A DNA stretch of 64,000 bases from Strigamia acuminata. Lineage: Eukaryota > Arthropoda > Chilopoda > Geophilomorpha > Linotaeniidae. Location: contig OX442322.1 of assembly GCA_949358305.1 (NCBI GenBank), positions 6,262,001-6,326,000 on the forward strand, written 5' to 3'. The notes below the pieces were generated by a model. That model had not been told where the DNA came from. It saw only the letters and a program-made list of their open reading frames with translations, and did not search any database. Shown one piece after another: positions 1-9,420 of the stretch. Each line of letters begins with the position of its first letter. The first letter of the stretch is position 1. Both the position numbers and the translations under genes were made by a program.

Positions 1-679
1 ATACACACGTATGATGAATGAGAAAACTCCATTTGAATGGGGAGATGAGCAGACAGAAGCTTTTAATAAATTTAAAGAGCTACTTTGTGGTGACAATTGT
101 CTACACAAACCAGATATGACTTTACCATTTGTTGTCATGACTGACGCTTCACATGAAGGCTTAGGAGCTGTCCTTTGCCAAGACGTCGATATATTCGATG
201 AAAAGAAGCAGAAAAACATTTCTGTACCCAAACCTGTAGCTTATGCAAGCAGAGTTTTACGTGGAGCGGAGAAGCGTTATACAACGCCGGAACTCGAATG
301 TCTCGCAGTCGTGTGGGCTATTGATCGATTTAAACCATATCTCGAATATGGTACATTCACTTTAGAGTCAGATGCAGAAGCACTGAAATGGTTGATGCGA
401 ACGCCTGAACCATCTGGGAAATTTGGCCGATGGGCCTTAAGAATCCAATGTGGAAATTTTAAAATTGTTTTTCGAAAAGGTGCTGCTAACCAAGTTGCAG
501 ATGCACTTTCTAGAGCCCCACTAACAGAGGAAGACATTCCTCTTCGTGATCATGTGGAACCTGTCGAAATTAAACAATACTGGCCTGAATGGGACGGAAA
601 TCCTTCTGTTTCATTAAATCGTGCCCCGGAGAAACGAGAATATTTGGCTAGTGTGCGTTCCTATTTTTCAGAAAATTCC
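1..679 (+). pseudogene. Gypsy (Ty3-like) pol fragment I': RT end and RNase H
   Basis: The frame is open from the window edge and matches the RT/RNase H part of element I (about positions 52228-52906) at roughly 96% of bases, so it is a second copy of that family. The RNase H region is visible: the VMTDASHEGLGAV start, the YTTPELECLAVVWA block and the VADALSRAP end. Similarity stops abruptly at about 679, where integrase of copia A begins on the other strand; the last 19 codons of the open frame (to 739) are antisense to A and not gypsy. The left end is cut by the window, so nothing can be said about its LTRs. The fragment is not functional by itself: it has no integrase. Confidence 0.93.
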
Positions 680-2884
680 GTCTCGTACTTTCTTCTGCAC
701 AAAGCAGAGACTTCCAAACTTTCTCAAATGACGCAATGATGGTTTTCGTCCATAATAGAGTTCCATTGGCGTCTTCTCGGAATTCAGCTTGGCAATCCTA
801 TTTCTCAAGTAGTTGAACGTTAGGATGGCCTCTCCCCAAAATCGATGTTCCAGTTGTGCATCGTGCACAAGCGCTCGCATTCCATTGGCTAATGTTTGGT
901 TTAGTCTTTCAGAAACTCCGTTCTGGGCGGGCGTGTACGCATTTGTTCTTTCGTGTGCAATTCCTTGTTCCTCAAGGTATTGGCCAAATTTGTTGGAACA
1001 GAATTCCATCCCATTGTCCGTTCTTATTGCCAAAATCGATTTTCCGAGCAACCGCTCAATTCGTTTCACATGCTTCTTGAACAACTCGAATACTTCGTCC
1101 TTTTGTTTCATTAGATAAACTGTCGAGTATCGTGAATAGTCATCTGTGATAGTGAGAAAATATCGGTTTCCAGATAGTGTGGGAGTTCCAAACGCCCCGC
1201 ACACATCCATGTGCAAAAGTTCAAGCGGTCCTTTTGACCTAATCCCCGGAATTGACTTGTGCGACACAGATTTCTTCTTTGCAAGTGTGCACACATCACA
1301 CTGTGTGATTGGCACGTCGAGCACGGGCAGTCCAATCACCGCTTCTGTCTTGCTCATTTGTTGCACGCTAGGAAAATGGATATGTCCAAGTCGCTCGTGC
1401 CAAAGTCGTGCTTCTTCTGGATTGGAAGCTGTCTTGCTTGATTGAGGAGATTGTTGTTTCTTCTCTTCACACGTATTAGCTTTGTTCTTTTCCTTTTGTT
1501 TCAGTTTTTCAATGTCGGGTTTTTCATCACTAAGTTGAATGTAATAGAGTCTGTCCTTTTTGACTCCTTGCATCAACTGCCGTTTCCATTGTGGGTCGTA
1601 AATCTTCACTAAACCTGCACCTACCGCTACTCGACATCTCGCCTCATCAATGCACAGCCCCGATAATAAGTTTCTCCGCAAGTCCGGCGCATAATAAACC
1701 TTTTTTAGTGTGATGGGAATTGTCTCTGTCCCAACCAGGCACATGATGCAGACATCTCCAACTCCTTGGATCTGGATGAGTGTCTTTTTGTCAGCTTGAC
1801 TGATCGTTCCCGTCATCTCTCGAAAATTGTGAAATTGATTTCTGTCTTTGCAGAAATGTCCGGTGGCCCCAGTGTCATAAATCCAGCAGTTGTTGGTTCC
1901 GCTGCACTGTAACATCTCTTGTTCACTTAATTCTGTGAGAAATCCCACATCCAACATGGCGGTGTCAAGTTCTTCAACCGTGTTTGACTTCATGTTGCTA
2001 GTTGGCGCCAATTGCAATTGTGTTGTGCAGTCTTTGGCCCAATGTCCATGTTGGTTGCACCGGAAACACGGCCCCCGTCCCGTTGACCCGGTCGCATTTC
2101 CTCTAAAATTTCCTCTCATATTCTTGCCACCTCGATAGTTTGATTTGCCGCCTTTTTGTCCACTTTGAAATCCGCGGTTGTTTTGGCTAAAGTTCCCTTG
2201 TTGTTGAGGTTTTGAATTATCACTGTTCTTTGCGTTGGCAGAACCTGGTCCTGTACTGAAGGCGTCAACGATTGGCCCCTGGCCCGAATCTCTCTTTTGT
2301 TGGGCTAGACGTCCTTCTTCCGCAACCAGTTCGGCCTCGACTTTCTCTAAAGTGAAATTCGCATCTTCCCATCTGTAGATTGCTTGTACGATGGATTGAT
2401 ATTCCTGCGGCAAATATCGTATCAGCTGGAAAGCTTGATAAAGATTGTCCAATTGATGTTTCACATCTGCTAGTTTTCTCGCTGCATTCCTTATTTTCGC
2501 TGCAAATACGCCAATTGTTTCCGTTTCTCGGTCGTATTTTAAATTGAAAAATTCGTCCAATAGTCGTATAATTCGTGCACGAGACACCGGTTCAAAGTTT
2601 AGTTTCAGTGTGTTCCACGCTAGTTTGGCATCTTCAACGCCACTGAGCAATTCGTGGTATTGCTCCTCGATCGAGTAGTAGATGAGACTAAAAGCCCTGC
2701 CTTTTCTCAGCTTATAGTCGGAACGGTCCCGCCATGATGCTCCAGGTGCCAATGCTTCTTCTGAGCCATCCGTGAACGCCCAGCAACCATGGTGCATCAA
2801 TAAAACCTTGACCTGTTGTTTCCACGTGTCATAATTGGTTCTGTTCAATAATGTCACTTTCCTTTCTAATTTGTCCGAATCCAT
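680..2884 (-). pseudogene. Copia A gag-protease-integrase (truncated polyprotein)
   Basis: The frame is open for about 735 codons from the ATG at 2884. An upstream in-frame non-ATG extension to 2917 was not used because MDSDKLERK followed by the TNYDTWK block resembles the gag start of copia J. In order: UBN2-type gag (residues 1 to about 220), one CCHC knuckle (CFRCNQHGHWAKDC, near residue 275), aspartic protease (WIYDTGATGHFC, near 340), gag-pre-integrase HHCC (WHERLGH ... CDVC), and the integrase core with D, D and E visible in HMDVCG, RTDNGMEF and NGVSERLNQ. The frame is cut after the block PSLRHLRKFGSLCFVQK, so RT and RNase H are missing. No internal stop is present, which suggests a fairly recent loss. 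Confidence 0.92.
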
Positions 2885-3596
2885 GGCAAAATAGTAGCAC
2901 TTTTGTACACAAACCACCCCAAAAACACTTTCTGTACTGGTTAATCACAACAAGGTGCAAAGTTGTGATGTTAGTTCGCTCTTATAGATAAGTTAGTACA
3001 AAATCCTAACACAGTACTAAGCTAATAAATGTATTCAAATAATATTCGAAATAAACACTAGTATTGTTCATAAATATGATGAATTCGAGATGTTTCCGCT
3101 TGTATTCCTCGTCGAATTACACTTCACGTGCAGTTGAAATCCACTATTGTTCTTTTCTCCTCGAATTTCGTGTTGTTTCGTCTCAAATCCGCAAATTGTT
3201 CGCAAAAATTGTGCGACGTTTCCCTCGTTGTTTCGTGATGATTTGGCTTCACACTTCACGTGTGGTTGACTGAGCCAGGCGCCGTCGTATCGCCTACGTT
3301 TCCCAGCCGAAAATATCGTCGTGTTGACGATACGTATCGCACCTTGCGATACGTGGACAAAAACTCCAAAAAAAGGGAAAAACTCGTTTAAATAAAATGT
3401 CTATTGTTATTTTTGAACCCGTCAATGATCCTGCACAGCTTGGCATCCAATTGTCGGCTCGAAATCCGTGAAATCCAGGCAAGAAGACAACTTGTTTACT
3501 TCCACCATGGGCGCCGCCATTTTGGATTTGGAGGAGAAAATTCACTGCTGACCTCTAAATGCTTCAAATTCACTCTGGACACTTTTCCTGCATTAT
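2885..3596 (-). other. Copia A 5' leader
   Basis: This is the untranslated leader between the primer site and the gag ATG. I see no coding frame and no strong repeat. It should hold packaging signals, but none can be pointed out. Confidence 0.6.
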
Positions 3597-3610
3597 TGTG
3601 GCCCATAACC
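3597..3610 (-). promoter_or_regulatory. Primer binding site of A (internal initiator tRNA-Met half)
   Basis: On the minus strand, GGTTATGGGC directly follows the LTR. This is the classic Drosophila copia-type primer site, complementary to the anticodon region of initiator tRNA-Met, which is used as a cleaved half-molecule. It fixes the LTR 3' end to within one base. Confidence 0.8.
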
Positions 3611-3611
3611 T

Positions 3612-3927
3612 TGTTGAAAGTGTTTATTCACTTGTGCAGAATGCATAAAACAGCAATGGTGTGGAAAAGATCCAGTTGAGCAATAAAAAGTCAGGTGTTC
3701 TCAGGTGTGAACCAAAACATAGAGTGAAAGTTTATTGTCAAGTCATGTGACTCCCAAGGTATACAGAGCCACCTATAGGCATAATATGTAACATATATAT
3801 GTGAAAATATGGCAAACACTCGTAACGTTAAATGCAACAATTAGTAAATATATACGATACAATGTGCAGCATTATAGCTTGATGATACGACATAAATACA
3901 GTACAATTGGTAAATATCAAAATTCAA
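3612..3927 (-). repeat. 5' LTR of copia A
   Basis: On the minus strand it begins TGTTGAATTTTGAT and ends CAACA, just before the primer site. Its middle aligns loosely with the element B LTR (GGTGGCTCT block, GTCA-rich block, AATAAA-like block). The partner LTR is missing, so the 5' boundary rests on the TG end and on B coding sequence resuming at 3928. Confidence 0.7.
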
Positions 3928-6270
3928 CATAAACCATCACTTAGACATTTGAGAAAATTCGGGAGTTTATGCTTTGTGCAGAAAAGAATTCGAGATGGCA
4001 AAATCGACAACAAGAGTCTGCATGGCATTATGCTCGGGTATTCGAGAATCACGAAAGGATATCGAGTATGGCTGCCGGAGTTTTCCAAAGTAATCGAGAC
4101 CAGCGACGTGAAGTTCGTAGAAAGCAGGCGCGGTGTTGAAGGCGTGCTGGGCTTACCAGAAAAATACACGACATACATCGATAATTTGGACGACAATTTG
4201 GACATTGACAATGAGCGCCAATATTATTCGGATGAAGATGTCAGGCCGCCACTACCCCCGCCAGCACCAGTTGAGAAGAAAGAGGATCCACAACTGGAGC
4301 TACCTCAAGTCAAACTGAAGTTTAGATTGCCAGATGAAAAATTGCATCATAATCTACCAGAAGTGAAGTTGCAGGGCACTTTGCCACAACCCGGACAAGG
4401 ACTTTTGAATCCAGTTCCAACAATCCCTGCACTAGTTTGGAGAAAGACAGAGAAAATGAGACCAACCGGACAGAGGGATATCGAGTACACAATTGATGGT
4501 TATGACAAACCAAAGTTACGCTCAATACCTGACGTGAAGCGTTACTGTGCCGACCACAATCTTCGTGTCCCCAAGCATTTGTTTGAGGACAAAAGAAAGA
4601 AAAAGCCCTCTGAATCGAATACGACGGCGGATAATCTTGACCTGGACTTTGATGATATGAATATCAACTTCGAAGCTAATCACCTAGAAGTCCACGTACC
4701 CGTACGTTATGAGGAAATTGCGACTTTACCCGAAAGAAATGAATGGCGCCAAGCGATGAACGATGAGATTGGCACCATGCATGAGCGCGAAGTTTGAGAA
4801 CTTGTTCCACCACCGCCCAACACTAAGATAGTGGGTTGCAGATGGATTTACACGACCAAACAGAACGAAGAGGGGGAAATTGCACGTTATAAGGCGAGAC
4901 TTGTCGCGCAAGGTTTCTCCCAAGTCTACGGCGAGTCGTATGAGGAGACATTCTCACCCGTAGTAGACTTCTCAATCGTGCGCTTCATGTTCACGTTACT
5001 AGTTTGTATGCTCAGGTGGTCATACATTCAGGCAGACGTCAAGTGTGCGTATCTTTACGCAAAGTTGCATAAATCAGTCTACATGCGTCAGCCAAAAGGT
5101 TTCATCGTTGAAGGCAAGGAGAACTATGTCTGCAGGCTCCTCCGAGCTATATACGGATTACACCAATCTGGAAGAGAGTGGGGTATAGAACTGGAGGAGA
5201 CTTTGTTGAAATTAGGACTTGAACACGTCAATTGGTGCAATTGCGTCTATAAATACGGAGATGTTGCGTATCTAATCGTCTACGTTGACGATATCGTTGT
5301 CTTTGGAAAGCAGTACGAAGATGCGATGAAAATACTCAACATGATTGGAACGCAATTTGATTTAGTGATACTCAAACAAACGAAGAAGTTGCTAGGAGTC
5401 GAATTTCATTCGCATCAACAACAATTAGTTCTTCACCAAAGGTCGTACGTGAACAAAGTGTTGTTAAAGTTTAAAAACCACTTGGAACATGTGAAGATTC
5501 GATCTCAACCGATGACGAAAGCAACTGTTCTCACGAAACGAGATTGTCCAGACACAATTGATGAATTCAAAGCCATGGAAGGAATTCCATATAGAAGCTT
5601 ACTTGGATGTTTGGCATTCATCGCGTCGAGGACAAGGCCCGACATGACTTATGCAGTGAACATCCTGAGTCAATTCCAATCGAATCCAGGGTGGGATCAC
5701 TGGATTGCGCTACTGGACTTACTCAGCTATTTGAGAACAACAAGAAATCGCGGATTGATGTTGTTCCCGAATGATCGGATCGAGGTAATCGGATACAGCA
5801 ACTCCGATTATGCGAACAACAGAGATGACCGAATTTCCGTTGGAGGAACACTAGTGACTTTGGGTAGCACACCCATCTACTGGCGCACCTTCAAACAACG
5901 GAACGTAACATTGTCAACAATGGAAGCGGAGTACGTAGCCCTTACAGAAACTGTTAAGGACTACATCTGGATTGTTCGTGTTCTGCACGAGATATCCCCA
6001 GAATTGGCTGGAAGATTCTCTCATTATGTCATTTGCGACAACATATCAACAGTGGACTTCACAAAATCTTGTGTTGAGAACAGAAAAACAAAGCACATTG
6101 ACATCCGTTACCATTTTATAAGAGAACTTGTTAAAAGAGATAATCTTCTAATTGTTCACATAGGCACAAAGTCCAATCATGCCGACATTTTTACAAAGTC
6201 AGTTGACAAAGCTGACTTGGTAAAGTTTTGCGATCGCTTCTTAATTGACTTAAGCATTTTGCGTGCTTGA
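3928..6270 (+). pseudogene. Copia B integrase C-terminus, RT and RNase H
   Basis: One reading frame runs from 3928 to the stop at 6270, broken only by an in-frame TGA at 4795-4797. The surrounding EREV-stop-ELVPPP suggests an original Trp codon (TGG to TGA). Early part: the integrase tail block PSLRHLRKFGSLCFVQ and a long acidic/proline-rich linker. From about 4831 the RT is complete, with GCRWIYTTK, ARLVAQGF, the D of QADVKCAYLY and the catalytic YVDDIVVF. RNase H follows: GYSNSDYAN, STMEAEYVAL, the conserved D in VICDNIST, and the C-terminal block ending HADIFTKSV. RT and RNase H have every catalytic motif I would look for. Confidence 0.92.
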
Positions 6271-6286
6271 TGAGAAAGAAGATAAT

Positions 6287-6299
6287 ACGGGGGGCCGAA
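6287..6299 (+). promoter_or_regulatory. Polypurine tract of B
   Basis: A G-rich tract (ACGGGGGGCCGAA) ends exactly where the LTR begins, as expected for the plus-strand primer of an LTR element. Confidence 0.65.
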
Positions 6300-6620
6300 T
6301 GTTAAGATATGGCGTATATTAATAAGCAATTACTATTTACCACATGTATATGTATATATCTTTTCGTATTATCATGTAGCTCGCTGTTTACACATGTGTT
6401 TGGCCAATGCGAGTAATCGCAACGTTTGTTTACATACAGTGTTTGTATGCTGCCTACAGGTGGCTCTTATTGCTAAGAGGTCAGGTGACCAATGAATAAA
6501 ATGCACTTGATGTTTTGATTCTCACCTGCAATGATGACTTGTCATTTTGTCTTCACAACTAATGTTTTTCTCAGCCACTGTCTACACAAGTTTGCAGTTG
6601 TTTTATAGCAACACACAACA
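6300..6620 (+). repeat. 3' LTR of copia B
   Basis: A 321-bp repeat starting TGTTAAGATATGG and ending ACACAACA. The same 321-bp unit, about 96% identical, occurs alone at 24802-25122 with its own duplication, which proves both ends. An AATAAA polyadenylation motif lies inside (GACCAATGAATAAAATG). Confidence 0.95.
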
Positions 6621-7565
6621 GTAACCACGTGTACCTGTGGCGTAGCCTACGAGGAAACCTTCCCAAGCACGCGGAGCATTCACGAAAAACACTGCGTTGC
6701 GAACCGGATGGGAACTTCCTCTCGGGCGATTGTCCTCGGGTTTGGGAGCCGAGTTCTTGCCACGCTTCTTGCTTTTGCTGCGGGAGCGTTGAAAAGAAGC
6801 TGCCGGTTGTTGGTTCCGGTCGTCACGTTTGGGATACGGACACTTGTTAGCGTAATGACCCATCTCGTTACAGTTAAAGCATTTGACCTGCGATAACGGG
6901 CGACGCGGACGCGAGCCTTGACGAGATTGTTGCTGACTTTTGGCCGATGCGTGAGCTGACGATGAAACATTAAGTAGACCGACTGATTTGAGGCGAAGGT
7001 ACTCCGATATGAGTTGCTCGGACACTTTAGCCGGTGTAAAATTTGCTACAGGCCAGTGGTAAATTGCGAACGTGGCCTGCGCATATTCCGGGGGTAACCG
7101 ATTCAAGTACTGGTAAGCGTGATGCTTATCCGATACTTCTTCCTGCATATCCCGTAGTTGTCATACATGGAGGTCCACGCGACTGACAAAATCGACCATG
7201 TCCTCGTTTTGCTCGAGGTGGAGACTTAGGAACTGCCATCTCATGGCTGCTTGACGAGCCAGAGAGCTGGGAGCGAAGATTTTTGACAAAATATCCCAAT
7301 TGGCGTTGTCCAATGTGGAGCGTTTAGCCTCGCTTACGTGGCAATAAATGTGTCCCAACGCCTTGTCCTTCTTCAACTTGTATTTTTCAGTCTCCTTCGG
7401 GGTCAATGTCAATAAATATTCCGCTTCTTTTTCTTCGGTTACATGCCTCCAAAGGCCTTCTGACTTTAGGAGCATGCACATGGCACGACGCCATTGTTCA
7501 TAATTGTTTATTCCTAACATCGGACATTTTCCAGCCGTTGGTTCGGCGTATCCGGATTTCTGCAT
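6621..7565 (-). pseudogene. Copia C gag fused to an integrase-tail remnant
   Basis: The start at 7565 (MQKSGY) was chosen because it aligns with MHKSGN of element D. The gag is about 65% identical to D. One in-frame stop (TGA, 7161-7163) replaces the Arg of the VRQL block in D (CGA to TGA). The CCHC knuckle is present (CFNCNEMGHYANKC). After FFVNAP the frame jumps directly to RAWEGFLVGYATGTRGY, which in D lies several hundred residues later at the end of integrase; protease and most of integrase are therefore deleted in frame. Element B then cuts the frame. Confidence 0.88.
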
Positions 7566-8598
7566 CCTGACGCAAAAATCCTTCGACCCTGCACACCGCG
7601 GAAACACAAAGGCGTAGAGAGTGATACGGGCGTAGTAGTAGGCACTCGTAGCACTGCACTGCACTATCCGATGACACGATCACACACACTAACCGAAGCA
7701 CTTTCGAGGCGGAAAACCACAAATTGGGAGCCGATGCTACAATCAGCTGATAACCTAGAGTGAGTGTCCCCCTAGTGTCCTTTGAGATCGCCTGGGATCG
7801 CGGGAATACTAGGTGGCGCAGGGCTCAGCCTCACTCTAGAATACAACAATAGCGGTGGACAGACTTGTCCGAAGGGCTATTGCGACTCTAATATTGACCC
7901 AACCAAAATACCCACTTAAATCTAACAAAGTATATTGCGACAAGAAGGAGAAATAGGTGAATCTGCCGCGGTTGCGACCTCGTGCAAATGAAGGCACGGC
8001 GCGGTTTTTCTCGAAAAAAACGGAGAAAAAGCGCAATTTGGATTCAAAAATCCAAATTCGTCTCATCAAATGAGGCTCTTCACAAAAATGCGTTGGAAAT
8101 AAACAAATCGTCGTGAATTCGTCGATACTATATACACGCCGGGGTGTATATAGCGAGAAACGTCTCGTTTCTGTCGAAAATCGTCGTAGAAACGTCGTCG
8201 AGACGAAAATCCGTCAAAAAACTGAAAATAAATGAAAAATTCGTCGCAAAAACCGCGAGACCGCGAGATTTTGGACGTAATTAACAATGGAAACGTGTGG
8301 TGGGCAACACTGGTTGCCTGCGAACGTCGTGGATACGTCGTCGATTTGAAATCGACGAGAAAACTGCAAATATAAAGCAAATTTGTCTCGAAAACCGCGT
8401 GACCGCGAGGTTTCGGACGAAATTAAACGTGGAATCGTGTGGTGGACGTATCTAAACGTCGGCGATACGTCGTCGATACGAAAATAGGCCCGAAGATCGA
8501 TGGAATCTGCAAAAAAACAAATCGCCGCAAAAATTCGCGAAATTCGCGGAATTTTTCGGCGATAACAAGCAAATAGTTATGCAGGGCAGCCAAACCAC
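7566..8598 (-). other. Copia C 5' leader with tandem units
   Basis: A non-coding leader. About 8190-8590 consists of three diverged units of about 130 bp, each starting near CGTCGTCGA and containing a CCGCGA..CCGCGA or TTCGCGAAATTCGCGG palindromic core. The leaders of D (15000-15400) and, more loosely, L show the same style. Confidence 0.6.
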
Positions 8599-8610
8599 CC
8601 TCTGCTACCA
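8599..8610 (-). promoter_or_regulatory. Primer binding site of C (3' end of initiator tRNA-Met)
   Basis: The minus strand reads TGGTAGCAGAGG, complementary to the CUCUGCUACCA 3' end of arthropod initiator tRNA-Met. It starts two bases after the LTR end. Confidence 0.8.
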
Positions 8611-8612
8611 CT

Positions 8613-8731
8613 TGTAGCAGAGGAGAGCGGCGCAAATTCGGCGTAGCCGAGTGTGGAAGCGAATTTGAAAGGCGCCGTGTCGCCGACACGGACGTAATGG
8701 CGACGTTTTAATTGCCGAGACAATGCGCGCG
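8613..8731 (-). repeat. 5' LTR of copia C, primer-side part
   Basis: On the minus strand it ends in CTCTGCTACA next to the primer site. It is similar to, but shorter than, the D LTR. It stops at the GCGCG target duplication of D and continues at 15921. Confidence 0.75.
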
Positions 8732-9211
8732 TGTAGCAGAGTAGGGCGCAGAAGATCGGTGAATTATCACCGGGAAGCGTGAAAAATGGGGCCGTGCTGC
8801 GCGAACGGACGTAGGCGATACGACGCGTATCGTAAGCGAGACGGCGCGTGGCTTATGGCCACTTATAGCGCACTAAACTAGCACACAATGTGCTTTAAAG
8901 CAAAGGCAATGATAACAAAATATAAAACACTTTACTAAAATAAGAATACATTACATTAATGGTGTGAAAAACAATCAAGCACAACACAGCCGTGTGCTGC
9001 GCCATCTTGGATTTGGATAACAGTGATGGTGGCACTCTGGTGCCGGAAATTGGCATTAATAAAGGATAAATCATTGGATTGAAGAACAAATCATATCAAA
9101 ACAAGACAAGAGTATGGAATTACATACGAGACATCGCTAAACTAACAATAATATCGAAATCAAAAGTATATAAATAAATACATCGACAAAAACATGGTCT
9201 TTAGACCAACA
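8732..9211 (-). repeat. 3' LTR of copia D
   Basis: A 480-bp LTR, TGTAGCAGAG ... GACCAACA on the plus strand, equal to 15441-15920 except for a few substitutions. Confidence 0.95.
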
Positions 9212-9420
9212 AATCCCCTATTCGATGGAAATATTTATCAGGGGACGAGATGAACATATACTGGAATTACAGTTGATCATTAGCGAGAAAAGAAAATAAT
9301 AAGTTCGAATCATCGAGCCGGGTACTGTCGTGGTTATCACTTAACTAAGCTCGGAATTCCCACAGAAACTCGATGATCCTCGAAATCGGGTGAAACTAAA
9401 TCAGGAATGTCACGATAAAG
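9212..9420 (-). other. Copia D 3' untranslated region with purine tract
   Basis: Non-coding stretch between the stop and the 3' LTR. On the minus strand AATAGGGGATT abuts the LTR and is the likely polypurine tract. Confidence 0.6.

Larger units (their letters stand above)
680..3927 (-). mobile_element. Copia element A, 3'-truncated
   Basis: This is a Ty1/copia element read on the minus strand: 5' LTR (3612-3927), half-tRNA primer site, about 0.7 kb leader, then gag-protease-integrase down to position 680. RT, RNase H and the 3' LTR are absent; the sequence runs straight into gypsy I'. The LTR shares diverged but recognisable blocks with the LTR of element B, so A and B are related families. 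A appears to have landed inside B, since B coding sequence resumes at 3928. Confidence 0.85.
3928..6620 (+). mobile_element. Copia element B, 5'-truncated
   Basis: This plus-strand 3' half of a copia element has the integrase C-terminus, RT, RNase H, a purine tract and a 3' LTR. The 5' half should lie to the left of A but is absent. Its right edge cuts the deleted gag-pol frame of copia C, so B inserted into C. A solo LTR of the same family sits at 24802-25122. Confidence 0.85.

Noticed and set aside
4795-4797. TGA codons read as selenocysteine
   Set aside because: They fall at Trp, Arg or Gln positions of dead retroelements, TAG is also used in D, and no selenocysteine element is visible.
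8190-8590. CRISPR-like array
   Set aside because: The repeats are diverged, long and without unique spacers; the locus is an animal retroelement leader.
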